This document shows positions 42,604 to 52,891 of a stretch of DNA of 64,000 nt, one piece after another. How positions within the stretch are numbered: the first letter of the stretch is position 1; each line of letters opens with the position of its first letter. Source of the stretch: Vibrio pomeroyi (lineage in GTDB: Bacteria; Pseudomonadota; Gammaproteobacteria; Enterobacterales; Vibrionaceae); contig NZ_AP025506.1 in assembly GCF_024347595.1 (NCBI RefSeq), positions 2,914,001-2,978,000 of the forward strand, given 5' to 3'. The notes below the pieces were generated by a model. That model did not search any database and was not told where the DNA came from. It worked only from the letters and a program-made list of their open reading frames with translations. The position numbers and the translations under genes are program-made.

Positions 42604-43554
42604 GTGAGAGAACGAACCCCACCATTCCAAGGGATCTATTATTTTTATACCGCGGCTGAAACTGGCAGTTTTAAGCTCGCAGCAGAAAAGCTATTTGTTA
42701 CGGCTGCTGCAGTGAGTCAACAAATTCGTCAACTTGAGGAGTGGTTAGGAGCTGACCTCTTTATTCGCCAGCACCGAAAAATAGTATTAACTCATGAAGG
42801 TGAAGTGCTCTATCTGCAAGCGAAGAAAGGCTTTGCTCATATTCAAGATGGAGTAAGGCGAATCAACCAAGACCCCAACCCCACTCAATTGTCGATTTCG
42901 ACCGTGCCCTCTTTTGCACAACATTGGTTAGTACCTAGAATTGGCGACTTCCGTGACCGTCACCCAGATTTATCTATGTTAATAGAACCGACCAACAAAC
43001 TGGTTACCTTTGAAGACTCGGCTGTCGATGTCTGTGTTCGATATGGTCATGGTAACTACCCAAACATTGAATCACGTTGGTTAATGGACGAAGTAGTTTA
43101 CCCTGTCTGCCATCCTATCTATCAAGAAAAATATGGAATCTATGACATCAGCGATCTGCATAAAGCAGAGTTAATTGAAGACCGTTGGCCTGATATGGAT
43201 TGGAATCTATGGTTAGACGTTGTTGGGGCGAAGGCAGGTCGTTCATCACTGCAATTTGACGGCTCACATTTTGTTTTAGAGGGGGCATTATCCGTTCAAG
43301 GCGTAGCCTTGGTTAAGCACAGCTTGGTGTATCGCTATTTGCAGGAAAAGAAACTCGTCCGCATCGGTAACATCGCGCTGAAGCCTAAATACAATTACTT
43401 TTTATGCGCGCCTCCAGGTTACTTCCATCGAGAAAAGATAAAACGCTTCGAAGAATGGATGCAGGCTCAAGTTAAATTGTTTGGTGATACAGGTAGAGAA
43501 GAACTGTCGATTATCCACACCGATTACGAACTTAAATGGTCTGATAATTCATAA
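42604..43554 (+). CDS. LysR-family regulator, GcvA-like (second copy)
   Basis: This 316-aa protein starts at GTG, preceded by AAGGA. Its helix-turn-helix is YYFYTAAETGSFKLAAEKLFVTAAAVSQQIRQLEEWLGADLFIRQHRK, with effector-domain motif QHWLVPRIGDFRDRHPDL. It differs clearly from the first copy, so the pair is not a recent duplication. Confidence 0.9.
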   Translation: MRERTPPFQGIYYFYTAAETGSFKLAAEKLFVTAAAVSQQIRQLEEWLGADLFIRQHRKIVLTHEGEVLYLQAKKGFAHIQDGVRRINQDPNPTQLSISTVPSFAQHWLVPRIGDFRDRHPDLSMLIEPTNKLVTFEDSAVDVCVRYGHGNYPNIESRWLMDEVVYPVCHPIYQEKYGIYDISDLHKAELIEDRWPDMDWNLWLDVVGAKAGRSSLQFDGSHFVLEGALSVQGVALVKHSLVYRYLQEKKLVRIGNIALKPKYNYFLCAPPGYFHREKIKRFEEWMQAQVKLFGDTGREELSIIHTDYELKWSDNS

Positions 43555-43599
43555 AGCGAAACTGGTATACTGAGCTCAAATAAATGGCGAGAACATCTC

Positions 43600-43812
43600 A
43601 TGACACAAGAAAATAACCCACTTCACGGTATCACTCTTCAAAAGCTACTGACTGAATTGGTTGAACATTACGGCTGGGAAGAGTTGAGTTACATGGTCAA
43701 CATCAACTGTTTCAAAAAAGACCCGAGTATTAAATCTAGCCTAAAGTTTTTGCGTAAAACAGACTGGGCTCGTACCAAAGTAGAGCAGATCTACATCGAC
43801 TTAAAGCGTTAG
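43600..43812 (+). CDS. VF530-family (DUF2132) DNA-binding-like protein
   Basis: This 70-aa protein has the VF530 consensus: [53 protein letters not shown]. The family is named after a V. fischeri structure and is suggested to bind DNA, with no established function. It lies 45 bp after the second LysR gene on the same strand. Confidence 0.9.
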   Translation: MTQENNPLHGITLQKLLTELVEHYGWEELSYMVNINCFKKDPSIKSSLKFLRKTDWARTKVEQIYIDLKR

Positions 43813-43886
43813 TCCCTCTCTTCTTTATCAGTCCCGTGTTGATTAAATACGGGACAACCCCTGTGTCTACTTTTTAGGGGCCACAT

Positions 43887-43914
43887 CGTATCTCGTATCT
43901 CGTATCTCGTATCT
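43887..43914. repeat. Four tandem 7-bp repeats (CGTATCT)
   Basis: Four exact copies of CGTATCT lie between the VF530 gene and the terminator shared with fusA2. They are non-coding. Such short repeats can change length by slippage. Confidence 0.85.
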
Positions 43915-43930
43915 CGTTACAAACAATAAA

Positions 43931-43966
43931 AAGCCCCGCAAGCTTTCACTTGCGGGGCTTTTTTAG
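43931..43966. terminator. Bidirectional terminator, VF530 / fusA2
   Basis: AAGCCCCGCAAG pairs with CTTGCGGGGCTT (12 bp, 6-base loop), with A and T runs on the two sides. It ends the convergent VF530 and fusA2 transcripts. Confidence 0.92.
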
Positions 43967-43986
43967 CTAATTGAGAAAAGGGCTAA

Positions 43987-46074
43987 TTACTTACCAGCTT
44001 CTTTTTCTGCTTTAACTTTTGCAATCACTTCGTCAGCAACGTTAGTTGGACATGGTGCGTATTGTGCGAATTCCATAGAGAATTGGCCACGACCAGAAGT
44101 GATAGTACGTAGGTGACCGATGTAGCCAAACATCTCAGAAAGAGGTACGTCAGCTTTAATACGAACACCAGTTACGCCAGCTTGTTGATCTTTGATCATG
44201 CCACGACGACGGTTAAGGTCACCGATAACATCACCAACGTGATCGTCTGGAGTGAACACGTCAACGTTCATGATTGGCTCAAGAAGTTGCGCGCCAGCTT
44301 TAGGCATAGATTGACGGAATGCGCCTTTCGCTGCGATTTCAAATGCGATTGCAGATGAATCGACTGCGTGGAAACCACCATCGAAAAGTTCAACTTCAAC
44401 GTCTAGAGTTGGGAAACCAGCTAGTACGCCGTTTTCCATCATAGATGCGAAGCCTTTCTCAACTGCAGGCCAGAATTCTTTAGGAACGTTACCGCCAACA
44501 ACTACAGAGTTGAACTTGAAGCCAGAACCTGCTTCGCCTGGTTTGATACGGTAATCGATCTTACCGAATTGACCAGAACCACCAGATTGCTTCTTGTGCG
44601 TGTAGCTATCTTCAATTGCTTGAGTGATAGTTTCACGGTAAGCAACTTGAGGAGCACCTACAGTTAGGTCAACGCCGTATGTACGCTTAAGGATATCTAC
44701 CTTGATGTCTAGGTGAAGTTCACCCATACCTTTCAGGATAGTTTCGCCAGTCTCTTCGTCAGTCTCAACTTGGAAAGATGGATCTTCTGCAACCATTTTA
44801 CCGATCGCGATACCCATTTTCTCAGAACCGCCTTTATCTTTTGGAGATACAGCGATTGAGATTACTGGAGTTGGGAATACCATTGGCTCAAGCGTTACTT
44901 GGTGCTTAGGATCACATAGAGTGTGACCAGTTTGCACGTTCTTCATACCAACGATCGCAATGATGTCACCAGCTTGTGCGCTAGTTAGTTCGTTACGGTC
45001 ATCAGCTTGCATCTCAACCATACGGCCAACACGTTCAGTCTTGCCAGTGAATGAGTTAAGAATCGTGTCACCTTTGTTCAGTTTACCAGAGTAAATACGA
45101 ACGAAAGTTAGAGCACCGAAGCGGTCATCCATGATTTTGAATGCAAGCGCTTTGAAAGTCTCATCTGTAGAAACGATAGCGTGTTCGCCAGTTTCTTCGC
45201 CGTTCTCATCCATTAGAGGCTGAGGATCAACTTCAGTTGGTGCTGGTAGGTAATCTACTACAGCATCAAGGATAAGTTGCATACCTTTGTTCTTGAACGC
45301 AGAACCACAGAACGTTGGGAAGAATGCGATATCACGAGTACCTTTACGGATACAACGCTTGATGTCTTCGATAGAAGGCTCTTCACCTTCCATGTAAGCT
45401 TCCATTAGGTCATCGTCTTGCTCTACAGCAGTTTCGATTAGCTCTTCACGGTATTGCTCAACGTCATCAACCATGTCCGCAGGAACATCTTTGATTTCGT
45501 AGTTTTCAGGAAGACCAGTGTCATCCCAAACGTATGCTTTACGGCTTAGTAGGTCTACAACACCAACGAATTCGTCTTCACGACCGATTGGTAGAACCAT
45601 AACTAGAGGAGTAGCACCTAGAACGTTTTTAACTTGGTCAACAACGTTGTAGAAATCTGCACCCATACGGTCTAGTTTGTTAACGAAGATCAGACGAGAT
45701 ACTTCTGATTCGTTAGCGTAGCGCCAGTTAGTTTCTGATTGAGGCTCAACACCACCAGAACCACAGAATACACCGATACCGCCATCAAGAACTTTAAGAG
45801 AACGGTATACTTCAACTGTGAAGTCAACGTGTCCAGGAGTATCGATAACGTTTAGACGGTGATCGTTCCAAAAACAGCTTACAGCTGCTGATTGGATAGT
45901 AATACCGCGCTCAGCTTCCTGTTCCATGAAGTCAGTCGTTGATTCGCCATCATGTACTTCACCAGTCTTGTGGATTTGACCAGTTAGCTTAAGGATACGC
46001 TCAGTGGTAGTTGTTTTACCCGCATCAACGTGCGCGAAAATACCAATGTTTCTGTATTTCGATAAATCTGCCAT
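43987..46074 (-). CDS. fusA2: Elongation factor G, second paralogue
   Basis: This 695-aa translational GTPase has G1 [12 protein letters not shown], the switch region [12 protein letters not shown]3 DTPGHVDF and G4 NKLDRMG, then the five-domain EF-G layout through domain IV/V. It translocates the ribosome. It is not flanked by rpsL, rpsG or tuf, so it is the stand-alone EF-G2 found in many Vibrio and Pseudomonas beside radA, rather than the str-operon gene. How it divides work with EF-G1 is not known here. Confidence 0.9.
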   Translation of the reverse strand: MADLSKYRNIGIFAHVDAGKTTTTERILKLTGQIHKTGEVHDGESTTDFMEQEAERGITIQSAAVSCFWNDHRLNVIDTPGHVDFTVEVYRSLKVLDGGIGVFCGSGGVEPQSETNWRYANESEVSRLIFVNKLDRMGADFYNVVDQVKNVLGATPLVMVLPIGREDEFVGVVDLLSRKAYVWDDTGLPENYEIKDVPADMVDDVEQYREELIETAVEQDDDLMEAYMEGEEPSIEDIKRCIRKGTRDIAFFPTFCGSAFKNKGMQLILDAVVDYLPAPTEVDPQPLMDENGEETGEHAIVSTDETFKALAFKIMDDRFGALTFVRIYSGKLNKGDTILNSFTGKTERVGRMVEMQADDRNELTSAQAGDIIAIVGMKNVQTGHTLCDPKHQVTLEPMVFPTPVISIAVSPKDKGGSEKMGIAIGKMVAEDPSFQVETDEETGETILKGMGELHLDIKVDILKRTYGVDLTVGAPQVAYRETITQAIEDSYTHKKQSGGSGQFGKIDYRIKPGEAGSGFKFNSVVVGGNVPKEFWPAVEKGFASMMENGVLAGFPTLDVEVELFDGGFHAVDSSAIAFEIAAKGAFRQSMPKAGAQLLEPIMNVDVFTPDDHVGDVIGDLNRRRGMIKDQQAGVTGVRIKADVPLSEMFGYIGHLRTITSGRGQFSMEFAQYAPCPTNVADEVIAKVKAEKEAGK

Positions 46075-46160
46075 TGTCTTACTCTGTTAATAGGATATAA
46101 AATGCGCGCAGAGTATATCACAATCTGTGAAGACTGATAGCTTTGCATGCATTTGGGACT

Positions 46161-46197
46161 AAAAAACTTTGCCTTTTTCTAACATATAGAAAAAGGC
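46161..46197 (-). terminator. Terminator downstream of radA
   Basis: GCCTTTTTCTA pairs with TAGAAAAAGGC, followed on the minus strand by a T run. A second stem-loop (46237-46268, CTAACCT / AGGTTAG) lies between it and the radA stop. Confidence 0.75.
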
Positions 46198-46308
46198 ACT
46201 CAGTAGTAACAATCTAAATGATTGTTAATTATAGTGCTAACCTAAAGCCTAATCGGCGTTAAGGTTAGGCTGAATTGCTGCTGTATAGAGTAGCTGAAGT
46301 GAGTTCAA

Positions 46309-47688
46309 TTACAACTCATCAAAAGCATTAATTGCTTCCGATAATTTTTTCACACCGTGGATCTGCATTCCTGGAATGCCACCTTTAGGCATGTTCGCTG
46401 CCGGTACGATTGCTTTCTTAAAGCCGTGTTTAAATGCTTCATTTAAACGCTCTTGTCCGCTCGGTACAGGTCGAATCTCACCCGCTAGGCCTACTTCTCC
46501 AAACACCACCACATCTTTTGGTAATGCGCGGTCTCTGAAACTAGAAAGTAGAGCCATCACCAACGCAAGATCAGCACTGGTTTCGGTTACTTTAACACCA
46601 CCGACGACATTCACAAACACATCTTGGTCAGCCATTTGTAAACCGCCGTGTTTATGCAGCACCGCTAATAACAGTGAAAGCCTGTTTTGCTCTAGGCCGA
46701 CAGCGACGCGACGTGGATTAGCCAGCTGTGAATAATCCACCAGCGCTTGGATTTCAACAAGAAGTGGACGCGTACCTTCCCACACCACCATGACAGAACT
46801 GCCCGAGGTTTCTTCTTCACCACGAGACAAGAAGATAGCGGATGGGTTGCTAACTTCTTTTAGCCCTTGGCCTGTCATCGCAAACACACCCAGTTCGTTC
46901 ACTGCACCAAAACGGTTTTTGTGACTACGCAGTGTTCTAAAGCGACTATCGGTTCCACCATCTAATAGAACAGAACAGTCAATAATGTGCTCAAGTACTT
47001 TTGGCCCCGCTAAGGTGCCGTCTTTAGTTACGTGTCCGACTAAGAACACGGCAACGTTATTCTGTTTTGCGTAGCGCGTTAATGCGGTTGCAGATTCACG
47101 AACCTGTGCAACACTGCCCGGAGAAGATTGAACATCCGCAACGTGCATAACTTGGATCGAGTCGATAACCATGATCTTAGGTTGTTCTTTTTCGGCAACC
47201 TGACAGATCTTATCCACGTTCGTTTCTGAGAGCATCTTTAGGTGCTCTTTTGGCAATCCAAGTCGAGACGCACGCATAGCGACCTGCTGTAGGGACTCTT
47301 CCCCTGTGACATAGAGAGTCGGTAATTGAGAAGAAAGCTGACACATGGTCTGTAATAACAGCGTTGATTTACCTGCACCCGGGTTACCACCAATCAGGAT
47401 CGCAGCGCCCGGTACGACACCACCACCAAGTACACGGTCGAGTTCTTTAAAACCACTGCTAAAACGTGGCACTTCTTGCAGATCAATTTCTGACAACGTT
47501 TGAACTGAAGATTCAGTTGCACCGCCCGCATAACCACTCAATCGTTCATTACGTGCGACCTGAGGTGAAGCCGCTAATCTAACTTCTGTAATCGTGTTCC
47601 AAGCACCACATGCATTGCACTGCCCCTGCCAACGTGGAAAATCGGCACCACAGTCATTACACACATAAGCTCGCTTTGCCTTCGCCAT
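46309..47688 (-). CDS. radA: DNA repair protein RadA
   Basis: This 459-aa protein has an N-terminal four-Cys zinc finger (CNDCGADFPRWQGQCNACG), a RecA-like ATPase with GGNPGAGKST, the RadA-specific HKNRFGAVNELG motif, and a C-terminal Lon-like domain. It is a helicase that drives branch migration in recombinational repair. It is divergent from the PilZ gene across 161 bp. Confidence 0.95.
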   Translation of the reverse strand: MAKAKRAYVCNDCGADFPRWQGQCNACGAWNTITEVRLAASPQVARNERLSGYAGGATESSVQTLSEIDLQEVPRFSSGFKELDRVLGGGVVPGAAILIGGNPGAGKSTLLLQTMCQLSSQLPTLYVTGEESLQQVAMRASRLGLPKEHLKMLSETNVDKICQVAEKEQPKIMVIDSIQVMHVADVQSSPGSVAQVRESATALTRYAKQNNVAVFLVGHVTKDGTLAGPKVLEHIIDCSVLLDGGTDSRFRTLRSHKNRFGAVNELGVFAMTGQGLKEVSNPSAIFLSRGEEETSGSSVMVVWEGTRPLLVEIQALVDYSQLANPRRVAVGLEQNRLSLLLAVLHKHGGLQMADQDVFVNVVGGVKVTETSADLALVMALLSSFRDRALPKDVVVFGEVGLAGEIRPVPSGQERLNEAFKHGFKKAIVPAANMPKGGIPGMQIHGVKKLSEAINAFDEL

Positions 47689-47849
47689 AAAACCTCAATA
47701 GTTTACTCAATTACACAATGATGTTGTCAATTTGTGACTTATTTGACCGTACGGATGAAAATAAAAGTTGCAGTCATACCACTTATACTTAAAGATCGAT
47801 TTAAACTAGTCGATAACATAAACGTACCGTCCATTCTAACAAGAAAAGT

Positions 47850-50198
47850 ATGCAGCAATCTGAAATTCTATCTGTAGCAGAACGTTTAATCCCGGCTTAC
47901 CACGCCGAAGATTTCGAATTCCTTCTTTCTCAAATGACAGAAGGGGAATCGCCGTCTCTGAAGCTGCTCGTTAAAATGGAACTGAATCGTATCATGGCTC
48001 CGTGTACAAAGAGCATTGATTTACGCGGGCGTATTGATAATGAGTGTCGTCAGTTCACACTTGATGGCCGTAAGCACTGGCTCGATGATATTGCTTTGAA
48101 CGCGTATCAACGTGGTACAAAAAAGTTTAAAGGTTACACCGAGGGCGCATGGGAGTTAGTGATGACTCCGCGAACTCAACCCCTTCGCAGTGTTGTTAAA
48201 ACTTCGTCTCAAGATATCCACGACATCACAAGCGCTAACAGCCCGTATGAAGCGGAAGCCATTAACCTAGGTTACGACTTAAAGCGCCAAGAGAACAGAC
48301 TCAAGATTAGCTCACAGGTTGAGATAACCACATCGAAAGGGCAGAGCCTACACGGTGTGACAGTTGATATCTCCCCTTCTGGTGCAAAATTCAAAGTACC
48401 GAGTGCCTTTCGCTATAACCTTGGTGAAATCATCAGCGTTAAATTCACAGAACTTGTCGAAAAGTCCCAAGAAAACAACGTTAACCAAGCAGTAGAATTT
48501 CGCGTTCTGGGTATTGATGAATCATACGAGAACAACGCAGTTAAATTTCTGAGAACCATCAAGGTAAGCGACAACAATATTGTGGCTCGCTTACTTGATG
48601 AGTCTTTAAATAGCACCAGTAAGAAAACCAGCCATGAGAACCAAGATAGGATCATTCGAACTCGTACGCGAGGCATCGAGCACACCTATCTAAAACATAC
48701 CTGTAACCTTCCTTTGTTCTTCAGTGGTAGCGAACTCAAGCTTGCCTTGCTCACAGATAACAACCATCCGTTGTGGCAATACTGGCACGACGAGCGTAAC
48801 CAACAAGCTCTGGGTACTCTATTCAACGAACAACGAATGAACTTATTGGCGAAACCTGGCGTTAAAGGCACCAGTAACGTCATCTATTCGTTTACCCACG
48901 AACATCAGAATAAGACCTTGTTCTACTCGATGATGCTCCCAGAAGCGTCTCGTGAGCAAAGACAACTGTTCTGGCACATTGGTGGCAAACGTAAAAGTTG
49001 GAAGGCGTTCAAGTTCTCGGTTTTCGAACTCTGTGATACCGAGCGACAAGCGTTAGCCAAACACTCAGACACGTTGGCTCAAAGCTCAGCGCAACTGACA
49101 CATTGCGGCATCTTGCAAGAAATTGGTGATCACGAAAGTGCAGCTGATTATCTATTGAGTGAAAAGCCACGCATTCCAAGCAGTGAACTGAACCGATTCC
49201 GTCACCCACGCACTGTGGTTGGGAACATTCAAAGTATCTATTTTGACTCTCAGACTCGTCGTAAAGAACCGAGATACCAGTTTAAATCACCGTTGCAGCT
49301 CACTTCACAAGATGGTGCAGCAGCGAACGGGCACACCTTAGACATCTCGAAGCGTGGGCTCAGCATTACCCTTGAGCACCCGATGGTTCTCAAGATTAAT
49401 GACCCAGTATTGGTCAACTTCAATGAGCTACAGCTCTATGATAAGAACTTGCCACTGAGCACAGTGCCTTACCACGTGATTCGCGTAAGCCCGAATGGCC
49501 GAAACGTACAATTGGTTATTGCAGAGAATGCCAAGACAATGCGTACCATCGCATTCCTAAACGGGCTTATCGATCAAAACCAAAGCAAACTGATTAAGAA
49601 GAAAGAGATACTGCCAACCAACTCGTTGCTCGAATCGTTGCACAATATATTGCTGAGCAAGATGGTCAGTAACCCTATCTTCATTGATAAACCAAGCTCA
49701 ACGCTGCGTTGTAAGATCATTGGTGTGAACTTCCCACTGAATAAGCACCTAACGTTGCTGGCTAAGCTTGGGCACAACCAGAAGTTCTCACTAGAGCCGA
49801 TCTTTAAGGGTCACACTAGCTCATTGCTGGCTGAGCCACTGAAAAGAATCGAAGGCGCAGAGCCTAAACATCATGACGTGTATATTGCTGCTGTGAAGTT
49901 TGGCGACAAAATCCAATCGGTGCATACCAAGTTGGTGAAAGATTTCGCTTCGGCAAAAGAGCGCATCTTATTCATTAAGAAGGCGCAGCACTTGGGTGAT
50001 GTGTATGTACTGCGTGTGACAACCGCGCCAATCTTTAATCCATTGACCACCTTGTTCCAATCGGACTTAGAAGAACTGGCACGAATTAGCATGCACCAAG
50101 CGAAGAAGCTAGAGAATGAGATCACCGCTTTTATCGGCTATGGTGAGATTGAAGACATCACAGATGAAGTGTTGATTCGATTGGAGCTTACTCGTTAG
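47850..50198 (+). CDS. plzC: Two-domain PilZ protein, PlzC-like
   Basis: This 782-aa protein has two PilZ domains, each with a complete c-di-GMP-binding signature: RQENR plus DISPSG (about residues 150-180), and RKEPR plus DISKRG (about residues 470-500). The flanking regions are not recognised. V. cholerae PlzC (VC2344, from memory) has the same neighbours, radA/fusA2 on one side and serB on the other. It should couple c-di-GMP to motility or surface behaviour. No membrane segment is seen. Confidence 0.88.
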   Translation: MQQSEILSVAERLIPAYHAEDFEFLLSQMTEGESPSLKLLVKMELNRIMAPCTKSIDLRGRIDNECRQFTLDGRKHWLDDIALNAYQRGTKKFKGYTEGAWELVMTPRTQPLRSVVKTSSQDIHDITSANSPYEAEAINLGYDLKRQENRLKISSQVEITTSKGQSLHGVTVDISPSGAKFKVPSAFRYNLGEIISVKFTELVEKSQENNVNQAVEFRVLGIDESYENNAVKFLRTIKVSDNNIVARLLDESLNSTSKKTSHENQDRIIRTRTRGIEHTYLKHTCNLPLFFSGSELKLALLTDNNHPLWQYWHDERNQQALGTLFNEQRMNLLAKPGVKGTSNVIYSFTHEHQNKTLFYSMMLPEASREQRQLFWHIGGKRKSWKAFKFSVFELCDTERQALAKHSDTLAQSSAQLTHCGILQEIGDHESAADYLLSEKPRIPSSELNRFRHPRTVVGNIQSIYFDSQTRRKEPRYQFKSPLQLTSQDGAAANGHTLDISKRGLSITLEHPMVLKINDPVLVNFNELQLYDKNLPLSTVPYHVIRVSPNGRNVQLVIAENAKTMRTIAFLNGLIDQNQSKLIKKKEILPTNSLLESLHNILLSKMVSNPIFIDKPSSTLRCKIIGVNFPLNKHLTLLAKLGHNQKFSLEPIFKGHTSSLLAEPLKRIEGAEPKHHDVYIAAVKFGDKIQSVHTKLVKDFASAKERILFIKKAQHLGDVYVLRVTTAPIFNPLTTLFQSDLEELARISMHQAKKLENEITAFIGYGEIEDITDEVLIRLELTR

Positions 50199-50231
50199 GT
50201 CAGCATCCATTTACTGGATTTGAAAATAAAA

Positions 50232-50256
50232 AAAGCAGGCTCATCGCCTGCTTTTT
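50232..50256. terminator. Bidirectional terminator, plzC / serB
   Basis: GCAGGC pairs with GCCTGC around a 5-base loop, extended by flanking A and T runs on the two sides. It ends the convergent plzC and serB transcripts. Confidence 0.9.
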
Positions 50257-50308
50257 TGTATCTGAGCTCTACTATAGTTTCCAGCTAGTAGAACTTACTA
50301 AGCAAACC

Positions 50309-51289
50309 TTAAGGTTTGGCCTGCCAGCTGATTTTTTGCTGCTTAGCCAATACACCCGACAAGATACAAAGCACACCGCCTAAACCTGCGTAACGCACAG
50401 CGGTTTGAGCTTGCTGCTCTACTTTTGGTTTCGCATGGTAGGCAATACCTAAACCAGCGGATCCCATCATCACCAAGTCATTCGCGCCATCGCCCACAGC
50501 AACCGTATTGTGCAATTCCAGCTCATACTCTTCAGCCAGTTCCACTAAGATGTCGGCTTTGGTTTGCGCCGAAACCACATCACCGAGAACTTCACCCGTC
50601 AATTTGCCTTTAACGATTTCTAAGGTGTTCGACTGAGCATGGTCTAGGTCTAACGTATCTTTCAAGTAGTCCGAAAAGTAAGTAAAACCACCAGATGCGA
50701 TAGCCGTCTTCCAGCCAAGCTTATTCAGCGTGTTCACAAGCCCAACAAGATCGGGCATGAATGGCAGTGATTGACGCACTTGCTCCAGAATAGCTTCATC
50801 GGCACCTTTCAGTGCACCCACTCGTTGACGTAGGCTTTGTTCGAAGTCTAACTCACCTTGCATAGCTCGTTCGGTGATTTCAGAAACTAGCTCTCCTACT
50901 CCAGCCAGCTTTGCAATTTCATCAATACATTCAATCTGAATCGCTGTGGAGTCCATATCCATCACAATCAAACCTGGCTTAGATAAGTCTGGGACCTCGC
51001 TAAGGCAAGCATAATCAAGCTTCAATGCTTGTAGGATTTCTTCGTGGGCAAGCGTTAAGTTTCCAGACATCAGTGCCACTTCATAATGCCCAACTTTCCA
51101 CGTATCAAGAATGGTGTTGTAAGTGCCAGTGAAAAAGTCGATGTCATCAAAATATTGTGGAGATAGGTACTCGCCAAACACAATCCAGTTGGCCTTTGCC
51201 TTAGCGAGTTGAGAAGCGAAACGAGTCTCGGGGAGTCGAGTTAATAATGTAGTATGCCTTTTAATCGGCAGATATTTCTGAGCGTCCAT
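50309..51289 (-). CDS. serB: Phosphoserine phosphatase SerB
   Basis: This 326-aa HAD-superfamily enzyme has motif I MDMDSTAIQ (Asp111, Asp113), motif II ASGGFTYF and motif III/IV VGDGANDLVMMG. It makes serine from phosphoserine. The N-terminal 100 residues are the ACT-like extension found in gamma-proteobacterial SerB. It is divergent from ytjB, as in E. coli. Confidence 0.95.
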   Translation of the reverse strand: MDAQKYLPIKRHTTLLTRLPETRFASQLAKAKANWIVFGEYLSPQYFDDIDFFTGTYNTILDTWKVGHYEVALMSGNLTLAHEEILQALKLDYACLSEVPDLSKPGLIVMDMDSTAIQIECIDEIAKLAGVGELVSEITERAMQGELDFEQSLRQRVGALKGADEAILEQVRQSLPFMPDLVGLVNTLNKLGWKTAIASGGFTYFSDYLKDTLDLDHAQSNTLEIVKGKLTGEVLGDVVSAQTKADILVELAEEYELELHNTVAVGDGANDLVMMGSAGLGIAYHAKPKVEQQAQTAVRYAGLGGVLCILSGVLAKQQKISWQAKP

Positions 51290-51398
51290 GTGTATGATTC
51301 CTAATTAACTATGCTAATAGTTAACCTATTGCAATTTGAAAACGCAAGTCTCAATATGTCTTAATCATAACATTTGTTTATTTCAGGCTTCGTGAAAC

Positions 51399-52010
51399 AT
51401 GAATGAATCATTGTTCTCAATACGTAACGCTTTACGAATGCTAGCCCTCATTTTGTTGGCTACCATGTTCGTTGTAACGATTAAAAATACGGTCGTGATC
51501 AGTAAAGGTAACGAGAAGATCCAAGCGAAACAGCTGGAAACTCTTACCAAGCTGCTTATCTCTCAGGCATCACTTTCAGCCAGCAAGATGATCACACAAC
51601 AAGACCAAGAGCGACTGCTTGATCTAACCAATCAGCTATCTCAAGACCGACTGGTATTCGATACCACCATCTACGATGCTGAAGGTATTAGACTGGCTTC
51701 GAGCGAAAAAGCACTCTCTGTACGTGAGGTGCTTGGCTTAGACACGCCACTTTCAACCGCAAGTATCGGTAGACAGCAATTAGTCGAACCTATTTACTCT
51801 GCAGAACATACGATCATCGGCTTTATTCGTGTGACCTTCGAAACCGGTAAGATGACAGCGATTTCAGATCACCATTACCGCAAGAGCGATCGCTATATGA
51901 TTGGTATGGTTTTGATGGGCTTCGTCAGTGGTGTGCTGTTCATCATGCTAATTCGCAGAAGACCAACAAAGTCAGGCGAGAACTTACTGCTGAAAAACGT
52001 AAACTCATAA
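51399..52010 (+). CDS. ytjB: YtjB/Smp-family membrane protein
   Basis: This 203-aa protein has two transmembrane segments (about residues 12-30 and 168-186) around a periplasmic domain. It belongs to the Smp (PF10144) family, also called AhpA/YtjB, conserved next to serB. The function is not established. It has a bidirectional terminator downstream. Confidence 0.9.
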   Translation: MNESLFSIRNALRMLALILLATMFVVTIKNTVVISKGNEKIQAKQLETLTKLLISQASLSASKMITQQDQERLLDLTNQLSQDRLVFDTTIYDAEGIRLASSEKALSVREVLGLDTPLSTASIGRQQLVEPIYSAEHTIIGFIRVTFETGKMTAISDHHYRKSDRYMIGMVLMGFVSGVLFIMLIRRRPTKSGENLLLKNVNS

Positions 52011-52033
52011 CAACTCAGTTCAAAATATCCAAT

Positions 52034-52070
52034 AAAAAGCCCCGATGCTCAGGCAGCAACGGGGCTTTTT
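52034..52070. terminator. Bidirectional terminator, ytjB / deoD
   Basis: AAAAAGCCCC pairs with GGGGCTTTTT, with further pairing inside, between the convergent ytjB and deoD genes. Confidence 0.9.
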
Positions 52071-52107
52071 GTTATCTATTACTTTATCAAGCTATTGTGA
52101 ACTGTAA

Positions 52108-52827
52108 TTACTCTTGGTCACCAAGAAGCACAGAATCTAGAGCGATAACCATCATGTCGTTGAAGGTTGTTTGACGCTCATCTGATGTAGTTTGCTCACC
52201 GGTTTTGATGTGATCAGACACAGTACAGATAGTCAGAGCTTTTGCGCCGTACTCCGCACACACACCATAGATGCCTGCCGCTTCCATCTCTACACCGACA
52301 ATACCGTATTTATCCATCACTTCGAACATTTCAGGATCTGGCGTGTAGAACAGTTCAGCAGAGAATAGGTTACCGACTTTTACATCAACACCACGCGCTT
52401 TGGCTGCATCTTCTGCCGCACGTACCATTTTGTAATCTGCGATAGCTGCGAAGTCGTGACCTTTAAAGCGAATACGGTTCACTTTTGAGTCAGTACATGC
52501 GCCCATGCCAATAACCACATCGCGCACTTTGATATCTTCGCTCACTGCACCACAACTACCAACACGAATGATCTTTTTTACACCAAAATCTTTGATCAGC
52601 TCAGTCGCGTAAATAGAACAAGATGGAATACCCATACCGTGTCCCATTACCGAAACCTTACGACCTTTGTAAGTACCGGTGTAACCAAACATGTTACGAA
52701 CGTCGCATACTTGAACCACTTCTTCTAAGAAGGTTTCAGCGATGTATTTAGCACGCAGCGGGTCGCCAGGCATTAGAACTACGTCAGCGAAATCACCCAT
52801 TTCAGCATTAATATGTGGAGTAGCCAT
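52108..52827 (-). CDS. deoD: Purine-nucleoside phosphorylase DeoD
   Basis: This 239-aa protein is the standard length for hexameric [33 protein letters not shown] and the [14 protein letters not shown] and TVSDHI motifs are all present. It splits purine (deoxy)nucleosides into base and sugar 1-phosphate. AGGA precedes the ATG at 52827. It is the last gene of the deo cluster, separated from deoB by a terminator-like hairpin. Confidence 0.95.
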   Translation of the reverse strand: MATPHINAEMGDFADVVLMPGDPLRAKYIAETFLEEVVQVCDVRNMFGYTGTYKGRKVSVMGHGMGIPSCSIYATELIKDFGVKKIIRVGSCGAVSEDIKVRDVVIGMGACTDSKVNRIRFKGHDFAAIADYKMVRAAEDAAKARGVDVKVGNLFSAELFYTPDPEMFEVMDKYGIVGVEMEAAGIYGVCAEYGAKALTICTVSDHIKTGEQTTSDERQTTFNDMMVIALDSVLLGDQE

Positions 52828-52858
52828 TGAAAATATCCTTAATCTCAAAACAAAAAAG

Positions 52859-52882
52859 AAGAGAGAGGTTTCCCTCTCTCTT
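52859..52882 (-). terminator. Hairpin with T run between deoB and deoD
   Basis: AAGAGAGAGG pairs perfectly with CCTCTCTCTT (10 bp, 4-base loop), followed on the minus strand by a T run. It lies nine bases after the deoB stop, so it could terminate or attenuate transcription before deoD. Confidence 0.75.
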
Positions 52883-52891
52883 AGTTAACTA

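Noticed and set aside
43887..43914. CRISPR or phase-variable coding repeat
   Set aside because: Units are 7 bp with no spacers, and no reading frame crosses them.
43987..46074. Main str-operon EF-G
   Set aside because: No rpsL, rpsG or tuf gene adjoins it; the setting is that of the stand-alone paralogue.
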